From Bremia lactucae (taxonomy: Eukaryota; Oomycota; Peronosporomycetes; Peronosporales; Peronosporaceae): DNA of 64,000 nucleotides. Under the pieces are notes generated by a model. That model was not told where the DNA came from. It ran no database searches and saw nothing but the letters and a program-made list of their open reading frames with translations. Each line of letters begins with the position of its first letter. Positions within the stretch are counted from its first letter, which is position 1. Both the position numbers and the translations under genes were made by a program. Below, in pieces: positions 43,739 to 54,024 of this stretch. Location: NCBI RefSeq assembly GCF_004359215.1, contig NC_090611.1:3482188-3546187 (forward strand), in the 5' to 3' direction.

Positions 43739-45114
43739 GCAAAAACCTGGAGTGGATCTATACATTCCCTTAATATATTAGGTTTCTTTCAGTACGATCT
43801 TCCATCTACTGACTCAAATGAATTAATAACTAACAATACAATGCGCCTCCTCGCGCAACGCCTTATAGTGTCTTGTATCGTTTGGCAGAGTTAATTCAAA
43901 CTTGAATTAACCAATCAACAGCTCTATATAATCAGCGTTTCATGGTCACTGTGCATTTACCTTGAGTGAACGCGAAAGATGTAATGCTTTTTCGGCAAAG
44001 TTGCACAAATTCTTATGCAAGTATGCCGGCAGACCGAGGAGCTTACAAAGCCCCTTTACATCGACTGGTACCGGCCAGTCGGGGATCGTCTGGTTACCAC
44101 CATTCTAGATGGCCCGAGTATTCATTGTCGGGGTTTAATGCTTCTACGAGAGGTCGAGCTCGAGTTACCAGAGCTCTTGGTAGATACAAGTGAGACTTAC
44201 GTGATATACACTTCAAACGACAATATTTCATAAATTTGCCTAATTAAGGCATAATCCGCAGCATAATATTTAGTCTACTTCGGTTTTTATTCAAATCGTT
44301 GCGCTTACTACCTTCGATGAAAGACAAGAAAACAAAACGCAACGACGAAAACTAAATTCATGCAATAACTTCTATCTATAATGCATTGCTTATTTAGCTG
44401 TTAATATATTAAAGCTAGTATATAGAAGATCGTTCTGAAAGAACTTAATATTAGTACAGTATTGCTTTCCCTATTATAACGCCTTAGAATTAACCCTTTG
44501 TAGCTAAGGGTTATTACCTACTAAGAACCTTCCTCTGGAAGTCGTGTACGTGAAGTTATCGAGGCACCGCACCTATTATCCGTAATAAATGGAATTTCAA
44601 ACTTGACTATAATCAGTGTTGGATGATTGGTACTGTTGTCATTACTAGCAAAGGTGCTCCGCCTTTCCCTCGAAAGGGTTGTCGCTATCGTAGATTACTA
44701 CCTTACATTATTTTGTTCTATGCTGCAGTTGCTGCTTTTGTGATGACACAATTTTAATCGACCTGATAAAACGCTGCTGCTTTGTCAATTTCAAGTTGGT
44801 CATTAATTGAATAAATGTTTCCCATTACATCGGTAGCACTTCGTAATCCGTTTAACGGCCAACACAAATTGCTTCCTACTTGGACATGTTGGATGAAGAA
44901 AGAGGTAGCTTTAAGCCCCTCAAGAAGGCTATCACGCAACGCGTGAAATATTAACTCATTTAAGTGACATTGGACGGAGAGCGATCGAGCGCATCAGCAG
45001 GCGGGCCAGCCGTTAGCGCCATGTTATTCAATCTACAAAAGGATGAGCAACAATCGGCTATGGTCGAGTCCATACATCATAAACTCTACGGGGCCCAAAA
45101 AAAGTAACTTTACA

Positions 45115-45470
45115 TCACAGATGACCTACCGCTGAGGACTCATGGCACTCGTGAATAATCCGAGTTTTTAGATCAGGATCGCTGGCAACCACCGTCCGTG
45201 GCTCATCGAAACGATCGATGCTATGCACCAACAGATCTCCGTCTAAGCTGTAACGTGTGATGTGATCACGCTTCGAACGAGAAAGAGCACCCACTAAAGC
45301 ATCGTTAGTTGAGCGTAAATACGCGATTATGCCAGCATGATCGCGATTGCCGTCGTAAGCCGCTACAATGTTATCGTGAAGAGGCAACACTGGAACGACT
45401 CAAATTAAATTCAGTGACACACCAGTCGTCATCATCGTCGTTAGTATTCTGACGACACAAATCCAGGCGA
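45115..45470 (-). pseudogene. Gypsy integrase N-terminal fragment, repeat unit 2
   Basis: Minus strand: NIVAAYDGNRDHAGIIAYLR, then LVHSIDRFDEPRTVVASDPD, then RIIHECHESSAVGHL, including the His residues of the zinc-binding domain. Confidence 0.75.
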
Positions 45471-45477
45471 GGATCAT

Positions 45478-45988
45478 TGTAATGGGGCACCTTTCCCTGG
45501 TACTGGCAAGTACTAGTTGACCTTACACTGGTTACAGTGAAGGTTAGGTGACTCGAAACCTTATGTACACCGGGATACAGAAGAAGGTTTCTAGGTAGCT
45601 AAAGATCTTCAGCTACCAAGGGTAATTAAAAGGATTATAAATACGGTAAAGTGAAAGGGTAAAACTGTATTAATATATTTAGCCTTTTATGTAACGATCT
45701 TCTATCTACTACTGAACTTATTGTATTAATATATAACTAAGTATGGCGCCTCCTTGCGAACCGTACAATGTGCCTTGAAACGATTGGCGAACTTGATCAA
45801 GACTTAAATCAACCAATCAATAGAGCTAATGTACGATCGCATTAATATTATCGTATTTGAAAATATTGGAAGTATATAAGTCAAAATTAATAAAGAGAAT
45901 CATTTTGTACTTCATTTTCTCTCAGAGGAAATAACGATTGTTTTCCCTTTTATAGGAAATAATACTTAGTAACGGGACACCCGTCACA
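45478..45988 (-). repeat. 3' LTR of minus-strand Gypsy element (B family)
   Basis: TGTAATGGGGCACC to ACACCCGTCACA, 511 bp with TG...CA ends, followed on its right by the polypurine tract (minus GGTTAGGGGGTGA). It shares ATCTTCTATCTACTACTGAA reversed motifs with the B LTR. Confidence 0.85.
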
Positions 45989-46003
45989 TCACCCCCTAAC
46001 CAA

Positions 46004-46021
46004 CAGTCACTATAGTGACTG
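46004..46021. promoter_or_regulatory. perfect 18-bp palindrome
   Basis: CAGTCACTATAGTGACTG, between the polypurine tract and the antisense ATG at 46128. A near copy is at 33651-33668 and a degenerate one (GACAATCACTCTGACTGTC) at 2392-2410. Confidence 0.6.
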
Positions 46022-46127
46022 ATGCAGGGTGACAGGAAACTTTTTTATGTTTCCCCTGTAATTTTGCAATCCCTGTTTTATTCAAATCCCGAGTCAATTC
46101 TCATTAATTGATTTTGGCCAAAATATA

Positions 46128-46330
46128 GATGGCGACTAGTAAGTCTGTGCGCGTGGGTCATGAGGCCGCAAAGTACAGCTATTGGTAATGCAAATGTTTT
46201 AGAAGACGTTTTTATGCGTCTGCTGCGGGAGAACACGTCACTCCTACTTCCAAAGTAGGTGACTGGAATATATCATCTGTTGATGACATTCCAGATGCGT
46301 TGACAAGTCACCTGCTACACCAATTGTAAG
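46128..46330 (+). pseudogene. antisense ORF remnant of the 45478 Gypsy element
   Basis: MATSKSVRVGHEAAKYSYW then stop; a shifted frame continues with TPTSKVGDWNISSVDDIPDA. Homologous to the minus-strand ORF 33229-33546, with a deletion. The orientation is opposite to this element's pol. Confidence 0.55.
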
Positions 46331-46730
46331 TACCGGCCAGTAGAAGTCGAAACTTATCGTGAGATAAGTCTTATCACGTCCACGATGACCACTTATTCGT
46401 GCATCGTGGTTCCTATAAATGATGCGTAAGCGCAAATCATTATGGGTTGGGACGACGACACGAGGTGTGTCGCTAGCAATGGCTATATAATACAATAATC
46501 CATTGCGTGTTGTATATCCATCTGTTGAGGATCCATTCAATTTCGACAATCCTTTCAAGGATTGTTGGGATGGATTTCAAAGGGAATCCATCAACCTTTT
46601 TAAGAGCTTTCTCTTCTTGAGAAGCACTTCTAACGTCGTCGAGTAATGTTGACGACGGAATACTGATTGTGGCAATATTGGCCTTATGCATACTGTTGAT
46701 TTGCGCAGCCGGCTCAAAATCGGGCCTGCG
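46331..46730 (-). pseudogene. Gypsy integrase N-terminal region
   Basis: Frame 46244-46558: KGLSKLNGSSTDGYTTRNGL, then DTPRVVVPTHNDLRLRIIYR, then GHRGRDKTYLTISFDFYWPV. As in element B, sequence jumps from the HHCC region straight to the antisense ORF, so both share the integrase-core deletion. Confidence 0.8.
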
Positions 46731-46787
46731 CGAAAGGGCATCATCGATGACGTTAAGTATTCCTGGTTAATATTCTAAAATAAAGCT

Positions 46788-47168
46788 TTACCCCGCGAGA
46801 AAAGACAACCATCTCGCCATTCTTCGCGAGAGGTGTGGACTGTTTAGAGCCGTGCGTAAAGTCGCATGGTTCGTATAAACAATGAACGGTCTATATCTCA
46901 AGAGATAGACCCTAACCTTAGCTAATGCGTATTTCATGACAAGGAGTTCCTTGTCAAACACTGGATAGTTACGTTCAGCTGGTTGAAGCTGACGCAACTG
47001 ATAACAGACGACGCGCTCTGGGCCGTCTGTGTCATATTGCATAAACACAGAGCCGATTGCAAAATCGCTGGCGTTACAGATTACATTAAAAGTTCGGTCT
47101 TGGTCAGCAATCGCCAGGATTAGCGATTGTATCAAGCTTTTATGATACTCTCGAAGGAGCGCTGACAT
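46788..47168 (-). pseudogene. Gypsy RNase H
   Basis: 126 aa open: NVICNASDFAIGSVFMQYDT, then GPERVVCYQLRQLQPAERNY, then PVFDKELLVMKYALAKVRVY, then IVYTNHATLRTALNSPHLSR. The first catalytic Asp position (CDASDFAIG in the family) is Asn here. Confidence 0.85.
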
Positions 47169-47446
47169 TCAGCGCTCCATGACCACTTGACATTCCTCTT
47201 CAACAAAGAAGAAATATTAATTGTCATATCGGCATAATTGCGTGAGTACTTGTGCAGGTACGCCGCTAAACCGATGAACTTTCTAAGCCCCTTTACATCG
47301 AATGGCACAGGCCAAGCGGTGATTGCCTTTATATTTTTCTGGATCCGGGCGTACACCGTGTTTATACACCATGGATAAAGAAGTAATATGTCGCTTGCAG
47401 CGAATAAACACTTCTTGAGATTTGCATACAGCTTGTTTTTACGCAT
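47132..47446 (-). pseudogene. Gypsy RT C-terminal (thumb) fragment
   Basis: MRKNKLYANLKKCLFAASDI, then ITAWPVPFDVKGLRKFIGLA, then AYLHKYSRNYADMTINISSL. The element is truncated at 47450; no RT palm follows. Confidence 0.8.
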
Positions 47447-47469
47447 TAATGTAAGAGCCGTTGGGACGT

Positions 47470-47925
47470 GGGTACGTCACTTCAAGTGCACATCAAGGGA
47501 GAGTGTTGAAGATTGATGAGTTCATCGAAAGTGTTGCGCTGTATGCATTTGCGTGTATAACGTTACTGAACCCAAAAAAGGTAACAAAATTAAAGTTAGT
47601 AATAACATAATAACAATATTGTAAATTTTTAATTTATTATTTAAATAATAAAAATTTTTAAATTTATACTACTTAAATAATAGAAATTTTTATATGAGGA
47701 AATCCGGTTGGGACCGTCAACATTAAATGTGAGAGATAATTACATTGCTAAATTAGAAAATTGGGTTAATAATTATATAAAATATATATTTTTATCGATT
47801 ATTAAATATCAATAATTACAATCAATTATTATTGAAAAATAAATAAAAGTTAATCACTCTCAAGACCAATAAATTCCCTTATTGCCATGACTAGAATCAT
47901 ACGGAGAATTTGTGTGTGGAAAATA
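47470..47925. other. A/T-rich intergenic region
   Basis: Very A/T-rich sequence with TAATAATAAAAATTT repeats around 47630-47690 and ATTATTAAATATCAATAATT. No gene or transposon protein seen. Confidence 0.6.
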
Positions 47926-47928
47926 TCG

Positions 47929-48000
47929 TGTGTTGTGGCTCAGTCGGGTAAGGCATGGCGGTGCATCCCACAAGTCACCGGTTCGATACCCAGCTAAGTT
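47929..48000 (+). repeat. tRNA-derived SINE head / pseudo-tRNA
   Basis: It contains a perfect pol III box A (TGGCTCAGTCGG, 47936-47947) and box B (GGTTCGATACC, 47980-47990) with tRNA-like 44-nt spacing. The acceptor and T stems do not pair (several mismatches), so it is not a functional tRNA. It is joined directly to a minus-strand gag remnant on its right. Confidence 0.6.
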
Positions 48001-48345
48001 GGAACCGCCAAAATTCACTTCCGCCACATCAATGATGATGCGGCGAGCTTCTATGGCGTCGTCTAATTTGACGAACTATCTTAAAAGGGGTCACCTTCGA
48101 TTACCTTAAAAATTAAAAATTTCGATCTTTAAGATTCTGTGTCGACGCGGAAGCGTCGGCCCATTAGCAGCATTTCATGCTGCGGTCTCTACAGTTCTAA
48201 TTGCTGAGTACCCTGTTCCCTCAACACCTCCGCGTGTTGAGATCCTTGTTGGTAAAGCAAGGCTACTTTCTCTTTGGCTTCGTCGATTTCGTGTTGAATG
48301 AACTCGTCGACTGCAACTCACAGGGGATGTTCAAAATTGTTACAT
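48001..48345 (-). pseudogene. Gypsy gag N-terminal remnant
   Basis: The reverse complement of 48001-48110 matches 28980-29070 of element B. Further right, SSVDEFIQHEIDEAKEKVAL and LLYQQGSQHAEVL-like codons match the gag at 11290-11350. Confidence 0.65.
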
Positions 48346-48510
48346 ATTGAGATCTTTTAGCAGTCTATTTACAGCTATCAATCAGGCTACTAAATGCTAC
48401 TTCTTAATACTACCGAATATCAATACTCCGTACTTGAGGTGCCGACACGTATCATCCGTACCCAGCTGAGTCATAACGGTAACCCAGCTATATTCCCTGA
48501 TCTACTGACA
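48346..48510 (-). repeat. LTR edge of minus-strand Gypsy element D
   Basis: Ends at TGATCTACTGACA next to CCCACCCCGACT. The minus strand therefore reads AGTCGGGGTGGG (polypurine) then TGTCAGTAGATC (LTR start). The left end is undefined and no partner LTR was found at 53431-53580. Confidence 0.45.
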
Positions 48511-48570
48511 CCCACCCCGACTATATGACAAAGTCAAAAAATCCTTAGTGTGTCAGTACACCAGTCATAT

Positions 48571-49945
48571 ATGGCCCCGATACACCAACGCGCTGTGTCA
48601 GCTCCACGAACTGCCGCGCGACGCCGCAAGCGGATGAAGCGTGAACAAGGACTGAAGTGTGCCTACGAGTCCGACACACCACCGTCATCTCCGATATTCA
48701 CCGACGTGCATCATATCTCGCTTAAGACGACCACTGCCGACACGCCTTCTCCAGAATCGAAACCACCTTTTGTGAGTGACCACGTGAAGATGTCTCCATT
48801 AGACCCACAAGTTTGAGCCATATCGGAAAACAAGCACATCCACGGTGTCCAGTGGACCCACAAGGAGACCACAAGCGTCGTTCACACTTGCTTCACATGG
48901 AAAATGGACCAGCTGGTTGCAGTGAAGGTTTGGCCCGTGGCCGACTATGCGGAATACCTTCAACGATGTCGAAAGGGAGGAAGACCTGTGGAGCAGGCCC
49001 TGAATGCCCACTCGTCCTTGATGACGACACTGACGTCGGCCGACAGGCTTACGAAGACCAATTCCGCCAGTGGCTCACCGCCATGGGATATCCTATCCCC
49101 GAATACTTCAACTCGCCGCATCGGCTCGACTGGTTGGCGCTTCGACGTCTTCGATTTCACAAGGCCAAGGCGGTTGCTGATCGGCGGTGGGATATCTATC
49201 GTCTTATCAACCGAGACAGTCCGCCCCCGACGCCGTTCTCCAAGAAGTCATCAAAATCCAGAAGGAAAAACCACCTTACGACATCGACCCGGAGAGCCTT
49301 CCAGGCCCGGCAAGCGCGGATCGATTGAGTGGTAACGCCTATAAGCGTTCACGAGGTCCATGCAGTTCTCCACGTCCTCCAGTTCCTACGCATTATGGGC
49401 CTTCGGGTTGCCATGCCACTTTACTCAGAAATCTTGCCGTCCCGCCTTTAGGAATGTCCGACAAAATTTTCCACATGGAAGTATCTCTCCCCGTCGTGAC
49501 CCAACAAGGGTTGAAGAGAACGAATTATACCACCATGATTCATCGCGTTCGTTTGGGGAGTTACGACCCCTTCAGAACTCACTGGCTTTCTGCAAGGATC
49601 GCTTGGCGGCATGTCGAGACGACCTATCTGCCTTGAGGGATCGTGTGGACGATGATCATGCGGATGATCGTCGTGTGAAACATTTTGAGGAAACACAGAG
49701 CCATAAACGGCATCGCTTGGAGCAGCTTGCGCGTGGACCATGATCATGCGGATGATCGTCGTGTGAAACATTGTGAGGAATCACAGAGCCATAAACGGCA
49801 TCGCTTGGAGCAGCTTGCGGCTCAGCTCGATGACAGGATCGGGTATTTGTCTGCGACGATGAACAAGGACTTGAATGACCATCCGCCTTGGCTGGCTTCT
49901 TTGTTTGATCGGGTGGAGTTTCTTAAGCGCCACCTTGCGAGCTAA
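48571..49945 (+). pseudogene. antisense ORF at the 3' end of Gypsy element D
   Basis: A plus-strand coding-like region in three frames. 48571-48816 reads MAPIHQRAVSAPRTAARRRK. The next piece, 48880-49230 in two frames, reads MDQLVAVKVWPVADYAEYLQ, then PECPLVLDDDTDVGRQAYED, then FRQWLTAMGYPIPEYFNSPH and RLDWLALRRLRFHKAKAVAD. The end, 49560-49945, reads FCKDRLAACRDDLSALRDRV, then HKRHRLEQLAAQLDDRIGYL and DRVEFLKRHLAS, a likely coiled coil. The length (~450 codons) and composition suggest a former real protein. It abuts the end of the minus-strand pol at about 49960. No family recognised. It could instead be an unrelated gene next to the element. Confidence 0.5.
49643..49820 (+). repeat. 88-bp tandem duplication that shifts frame
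   Basis: ATGATCATGCGGATGATCGT occurs at 49652 and again at 49740 (period 88, not a multiple of three). The duplicated block encodes HADDRRVKH and SHKRHRLEQLA in both copies, in different frames. Confidence 0.9.
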
Positions 49946-49959
49946 CGCAGGTTCCTTCA

Positions 49960-50573
49960 ACTCCCTCGCGCCAGTCTTCGTACCCCTTATATCATCCGTC
50001 GTATCTTTCGGGACCACCTGCAAATCCTTCAGAGACGACCAGTCATCTACCAAGTGTGGAGTCTGCTGCGCCCTCGGCTGATGACCTTCGTCAGATGATG
50101 GGACAACTGTGACGTCTGTTTCAAACCGTTCCAGCGGATCAAGGTAGATTTTAAGCATCCCATATAGAATGTCGGGTGCGTCGCATAGCCGATAGCAAGT
50201 TCAAGGTGTAGGCATTGCCGTACATACCAATGACCGTGAACGGTCCCACGTAACGCGGACGAAGCTTCGTACTCCCGATCGCTGATACCGCGTGCATAGC
50301 TAGGCTCTTAGCATTAGGTAGCACCACATCACCAATCTTATATACTTGCGTATTCCGACGACCATGATTATCACTGTGTTCCCTTTGAAGGTCTTGAGCA
50401 GCAGTAATGGCGTCCCTGACACGTAGCCTAATGGCTTCGCCAGTTTCAATATACATCAGCAGATTGCGTTTGACCGACAATCGAACCCCATTTAGGCCCC
50501 TCAGGTCATCGGCGACAGCCTCCCCTAGAAGCCACTGGCAACGATAGGGGAGAACGCGGATGCCGCAACCCAT
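49960..50573 (-). pseudogene. Gypsy D integrase C-terminus
   Basis: Minus strand: RVRDAITAAQDLQREHSDNH, then GRRNTQVYKIGDVVLPNAKS, then LRPRYVGPFTVIGMYGNAYT, and in the next frame MLKIYLDPLERFETDVTVVP. The GPF motif and FYVGMLK-type end mark the integrase C-terminus. Confidence 0.8.
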
Positions 50574-50639
50574 TCACATAAAACGGGGAGATTTCTGTTG
50601 ACGAATGCACCACATTATTCATTGAAATTCCACTTGCGC

Positions 50640-51117
50640 TAATTGTGCACTCTATTGGGATGGCTCATCCACGCAACACTGCGAAGCACATCCTCCAAAG
50701 CACGGTTGACCCGTTCGGTCTGACCATCCGTCTGCGGATGATTTACCGTCTACATATCCAGTCGAGTTCCTATCAGCCGAAAAAGATGTTGACAAAAAGC
50801 GGGCACAACCGAGAATCTCGATCACTCACGAAAGACTCCGGAAGTTCATGATGTCGAAACATATTGTTAATAAACAGCTGTGGCGCCTGCGGTGCCGTAA
50901 TGCTTCGGCGAACCGCCACTAGTTGCACCATCTTGCTGAGGCGGCACACAAATACTATAATGCCCGTATGGCCATGACTATCCGCCGGAAGGTCGAAGAC
51001 AAAGTCCATGCTCACTGAGCGCCAACAGTCCGCTGGGACGGCAAACTCTGTAGCGCCGCTTCCGAAAATGGCAGAGTGCTCAATCGTTGACAAGTCTCGC
51101 ATGTCTTGACATACCAC
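50640..51117 (-). pseudogene. Gypsy D integrase core
   Basis: Minus strand: VPADCWRSVSMDFVFDLPAD, then GIIVFVCRLSKMVQLVAVRR, then FRHHELPESFVSDRDSRL. The D..FVFDLP and SDRD motifs carry the first two catalytic Asp residues. To the left, QTDGQTERVNRALEDVLRSV can be read around 50650-50740 in another frame. Confidence 0.85.
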
Positions 51118-51590
51118 CAGAAGTCACGTGCCACAGACGTGTACGTCTTTTTGCGTCGCAAATTTTCACTATTCGGCGTATCATGTGCCTCATAAAGGAT
51201 TCGGTGACGTAATCCTTCGTCGTTATGGACGAATGATAGATGTGTCTGCTGGCGCTTCGTCTGCTTGATGGCTTCCGAATAGGCTCTCAATGCCTCTACA
51301 ACCTTATTAAAACCTGGGTCTTGAACATACGCCTTGCATATAAGCTCGAACACTGACAATTTAAGGTTCACAACGTGTGCAAATCCGTAATCAAGACGTC
51401 TCGACAGGGTGTCTGCTAGCACATTCTGCTTCCCTGGCTTGTAAGCAACCGTAAAGTGGTATTCCGCACAGAATAACAACCATCGCGCCATGCGCTGTGA
51501 CAAAGTCCATAACCAGACCACGTCAATCTTCAGCAATTTGGTCAATGGCCTGGCCATCTTTGCGTAATTCGCGCTGTACTTGTGCAAATA
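51012..51590 (-). pseudogene. Gypsy D RNase H and integrase zinc-binding region
   Basis: 191 aa open: RMARWLLFCAEYHFTVAYKP, then GKQNVLADTLSRRLDYGFAH, then GLRHRILYEAHDTPNSENLR, then TYTSVARDFWWYVKTCETCQ. The CETC pair of the HHCC motif is present. An internal deletion joins KIDVVWLWT to LSQRMARW, removing most of RNase H. Confidence 0.85.
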
Positions 51591-52205
51591 ATTTGCGAGA
51601 CCCGACCACTTGCGTAAATCCTTCTTGGATGACGGCGTTGGCCATGGTGCAATTGCACGAATCTTCTCTGAACCCGCACGGATTCCACTCTTCCCAATGA
51701 AAATATCTCAACAAAGGAATCTCTTCCGCCTCAAAGAAGCACTTGTTGATTTTCGCAAAAAGTCAATTCTCGCGCATACACATCAACAGCACTCGAAGTT
51801 GCTCGATATGTACTTAAACATCCATTTTACCCCCTGTAGCCTTGCTGTGAACGAAAGTATCGTTCAAATATGGCTACGCGAAGCGCCGCATCGACCGAAA
51901 GAGATGCCAACAAGCCTATTGAATGTAGCTGGAGTGTTGGAAAGCCCCTGGGGCATGATCAACCGTTATCACAACATCCCACTGGGAGTACTCACTGTTG
52001 TGAGAGGAATATCTAATTCCCTCAAGAGTAGTTGATAATAGCCGCTGACCATGTCGAGCGCGCTACAAATACTGCAATCAGTCATGTTGTTCTGCAACAC
52101 ATCCTTTTGAGGAATTGGCGTTAATGCCGGTAAAAGCATAAACCATGCACCATTTTCCAGTAAATTTACGCACACAAACGTCGGCGACGAGTGTGGCGAC
52201 TTCAA
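51523..52205 (-). pseudogene. Gypsy D reverse transcriptase remnant
   Basis: 51969-52205 has MLLPALTPIPQKDVLQNNMT, then SALDMVSGYYQLLLRELDIP, the palm. 51523-51714 has the thumb segment MANAVIQEGFTQVVGSRKLF. The region between carries a decayed loop; no intact YxDD seen. Confidence 0.75.
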
Positions 52206-52249
52206 CTCGGACTAGGCCAGCTGCGTGCTTTCCGCGAAGAATGCGTCAA

Positions 52250-52680
52250 TAGCGTCCGCTTGCTCTTTGGGCAGTCGCCAATTGGCACGTCGAATAGTAC
52301 TTTGTACCCGGCCCCAGATCAATATTGTGGTGTACAGCCCGATCCGGAGGTAACACAGAGGGAGGGTCTTCCGAGACCACATCCGCAAATTCTTTCAATT
52401 GAGGATAAAATGGACCCCTTAGATTCCTTCAGGATGACCGAGCCGTGCCTTTTCTGACGATGAACCTTGATCTTCTCGTCCAACACCCCCGGGTCCATGA
52501 CCGAAGAGGTGTTCAACTCCGCGGACGTCGCTTCGCAACGTATGAGGACCGCATCTTCTAACATACTCTCTTTGAGGTCCACTAAGAATTTCCTTTGAGA
52601 GATCTCTTCAATCTCGAGCAATTCTTCGAGCTTAGTAAGCGGTTCACCGCAATTCCGTCCATATCATAACAATTCGCGAC
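52250..52680 (-). pseudogene. Gypsy D protease-RT linker
   Basis: Minus strand 52319-52621: EIEEISQRKFLVDLKESMLE, then VLDEKIKVHRQKRHGSVILK, then GSILSSIERICGCGLGRPSL. Family linkers have similar KRARKGRHGAVELP-like sequence, but the match is weak. Confidence 0.4.
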
Positions 52681-52689
52681 TATGATCTC

Positions 52690-53431
52690 CAATTCAGGAG
52701 CTACACCAGCCCCATCTTGTGCATATCGCCGTGCTTTTACGCCTTCCTGTGCGAAAACTGAGCCTGTCTCACCGCCTTGTACGCATCATTCAACGACCTC
52801 GATTTTCCGTGAAGGAGTGAACCCATATTCTTCGCTTGCGCGTCGCCCAGAGACTGCGTCTTCCTGGGTGGAGACTGACCCTACCTCACCCCCTCACGCG
52901 TCGTCCAACGACTGCGATATCCTGTGAAGGAGTGAAACCATCTTCTTCACGTGTGCGTCGCTTAACGACTGCGTCTTCCGGAACGGTAGTGGCTACACCA
53001 TTACCGATTTCGCAATTCCCCACGGTTACGCCGTCCGGTGAACGACGAAACGCATCTCCTCCACTAACCTGTCGCCGAGCGACATCGCCCTCTTGAGCAA
53101 TAGTTACCGCAGCACTATCCTGTTCGCAACATCCCACAATTGCGTCTTCCGATGAAAGAGGAGACACGACTCCTTCATTTGGGCATCGCACAGCGACAGC
53201 GACTTCAAGAGCGGTTGTGACCGCAGCGCTACCGCTTGCGCAATTACCTTCGATCGCGAGTTCCTTTGTGGAGGCTGACGCAGCCTCGACACCTACTAAG
53301 GCCCCAGTCGATACTCGACGGCCTTCTTCATGCACCAACTCCACCGAACCGCCAAAGAGGCGTTCAGAGCGTGGAATGCGATGTTCGTGCACAGATCCAT
53401 CGCGTGACGAGGAGGGGGCATTAGCCAGCAA
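52690..53431 (-). repeat. degenerate coding tandem repeats in element D
   Basis: A roughly 75-90-bp repeat recurs on the plus strand with TTCACG.GTGCGTCGC..AACGACTGCG blocks (for example near 52750, 52840, 52900, 52960). The minus strand stays open for 181 codons (52886-53431) with repeated EDA-V-.C-.SAAVT..EG-VARR patterns. It occupies the place expected for gag or protease, but no zinc knuckle was found. Confidence 0.55.
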
Positions 53432-53577
53432 GATCGTTCCACGAGTGGTTTGTGACTAGCACCCACGGTGCGACTACGCCAGTCGATTCATGGCTACCAA
53501 ACTTTACGTTGTGCTTATTTAATGACGGTTGGATAAGACGGCTATCGCTTATTGATAGTGGGCGAGTGAACGACCAG

Positions 53578-54024
53578 TGTTGGGTGAGGTCGCTAACGCG
53601 CCCACCACAACTACCTCACTGCACGCAAGAGAAGCACGTTAAACCGCTTCCTCGCTGTGCTAGGGTGTGTGCCTAAGTAGAGCGTGGCCGCATTACGACG
53701 TGCCCGCCTACAGTTGGTAGCACTCGAAATCCTTCCCACGACCCGCATCTCTGCGTGTCCCCTTTTGATCTTAAAGCGTTAAGTGCCTTCCTAAGGCTTG
53801 CGCATTGATCTGTAAGAGATAGAAGCCTTTCTAAGTATATCCTCTTGGGCACTGAGTTGCCACTTGGTTCTACAAACCCCTGAATCCCTTGAACTAGGAT
53901 TCCTTAAGCTTAAATAGCTTGTACGACTCCCTGAGCTGTTAAACCCATTAGTTCAATAGAACTAATGACTCTCTGGGTCTGAAAGTCTTCCTCTAACTTT
54001 AGGAGCGAGGTAGCTCCGCTACAT
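53578..54024 (+). repeat. solo LTR, same family as 62342-63022
   Basis: TGTTGGGTGAGGT to TAGCTCCGCTACA. Matches 62342-63022 through CCGCTTCCTCGCTGTGCTAG, CCTAAGGCTTGCG and GTTCAATAGAACTAA, with about 230 bp of the middle absent. No gag follows, so it is probably a solo LTR with an internal deletion. Confidence 0.75.

Larger units (their letters stand above)
42381..45477 (+). repeat. 3.1-kb tandem repeat, unit 2
   Basis: Second copy of 39285-42378, ending GAGGATCAT where the LTR at 45478 begins. It includes RT fragment 43980-44100 (-), LTR fragment 44380-44690 (+), gag start 44880-45110 (+) and integrase fragment 45115-45470 (-). Confidence 0.85.

Noticed and set aside
39285..45477. CRISPR-like or satellite array
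   Set aside because: There are only two units of about 3.1 kb made of transposon fragments, with no short regularly spaced repeats.
47929..48000. Functional tRNA gene
   Set aside because: Box A and B are perfect, but the T stem and acceptor stem have three or more mismatches each, and no CCA-proximal pairing is possible.
52836..53096. Plus-strand 86-codon ORF as a separate gene
   Set aside because: It is a product of the repeat unit being open on both strands; neither strand shows a known domain.
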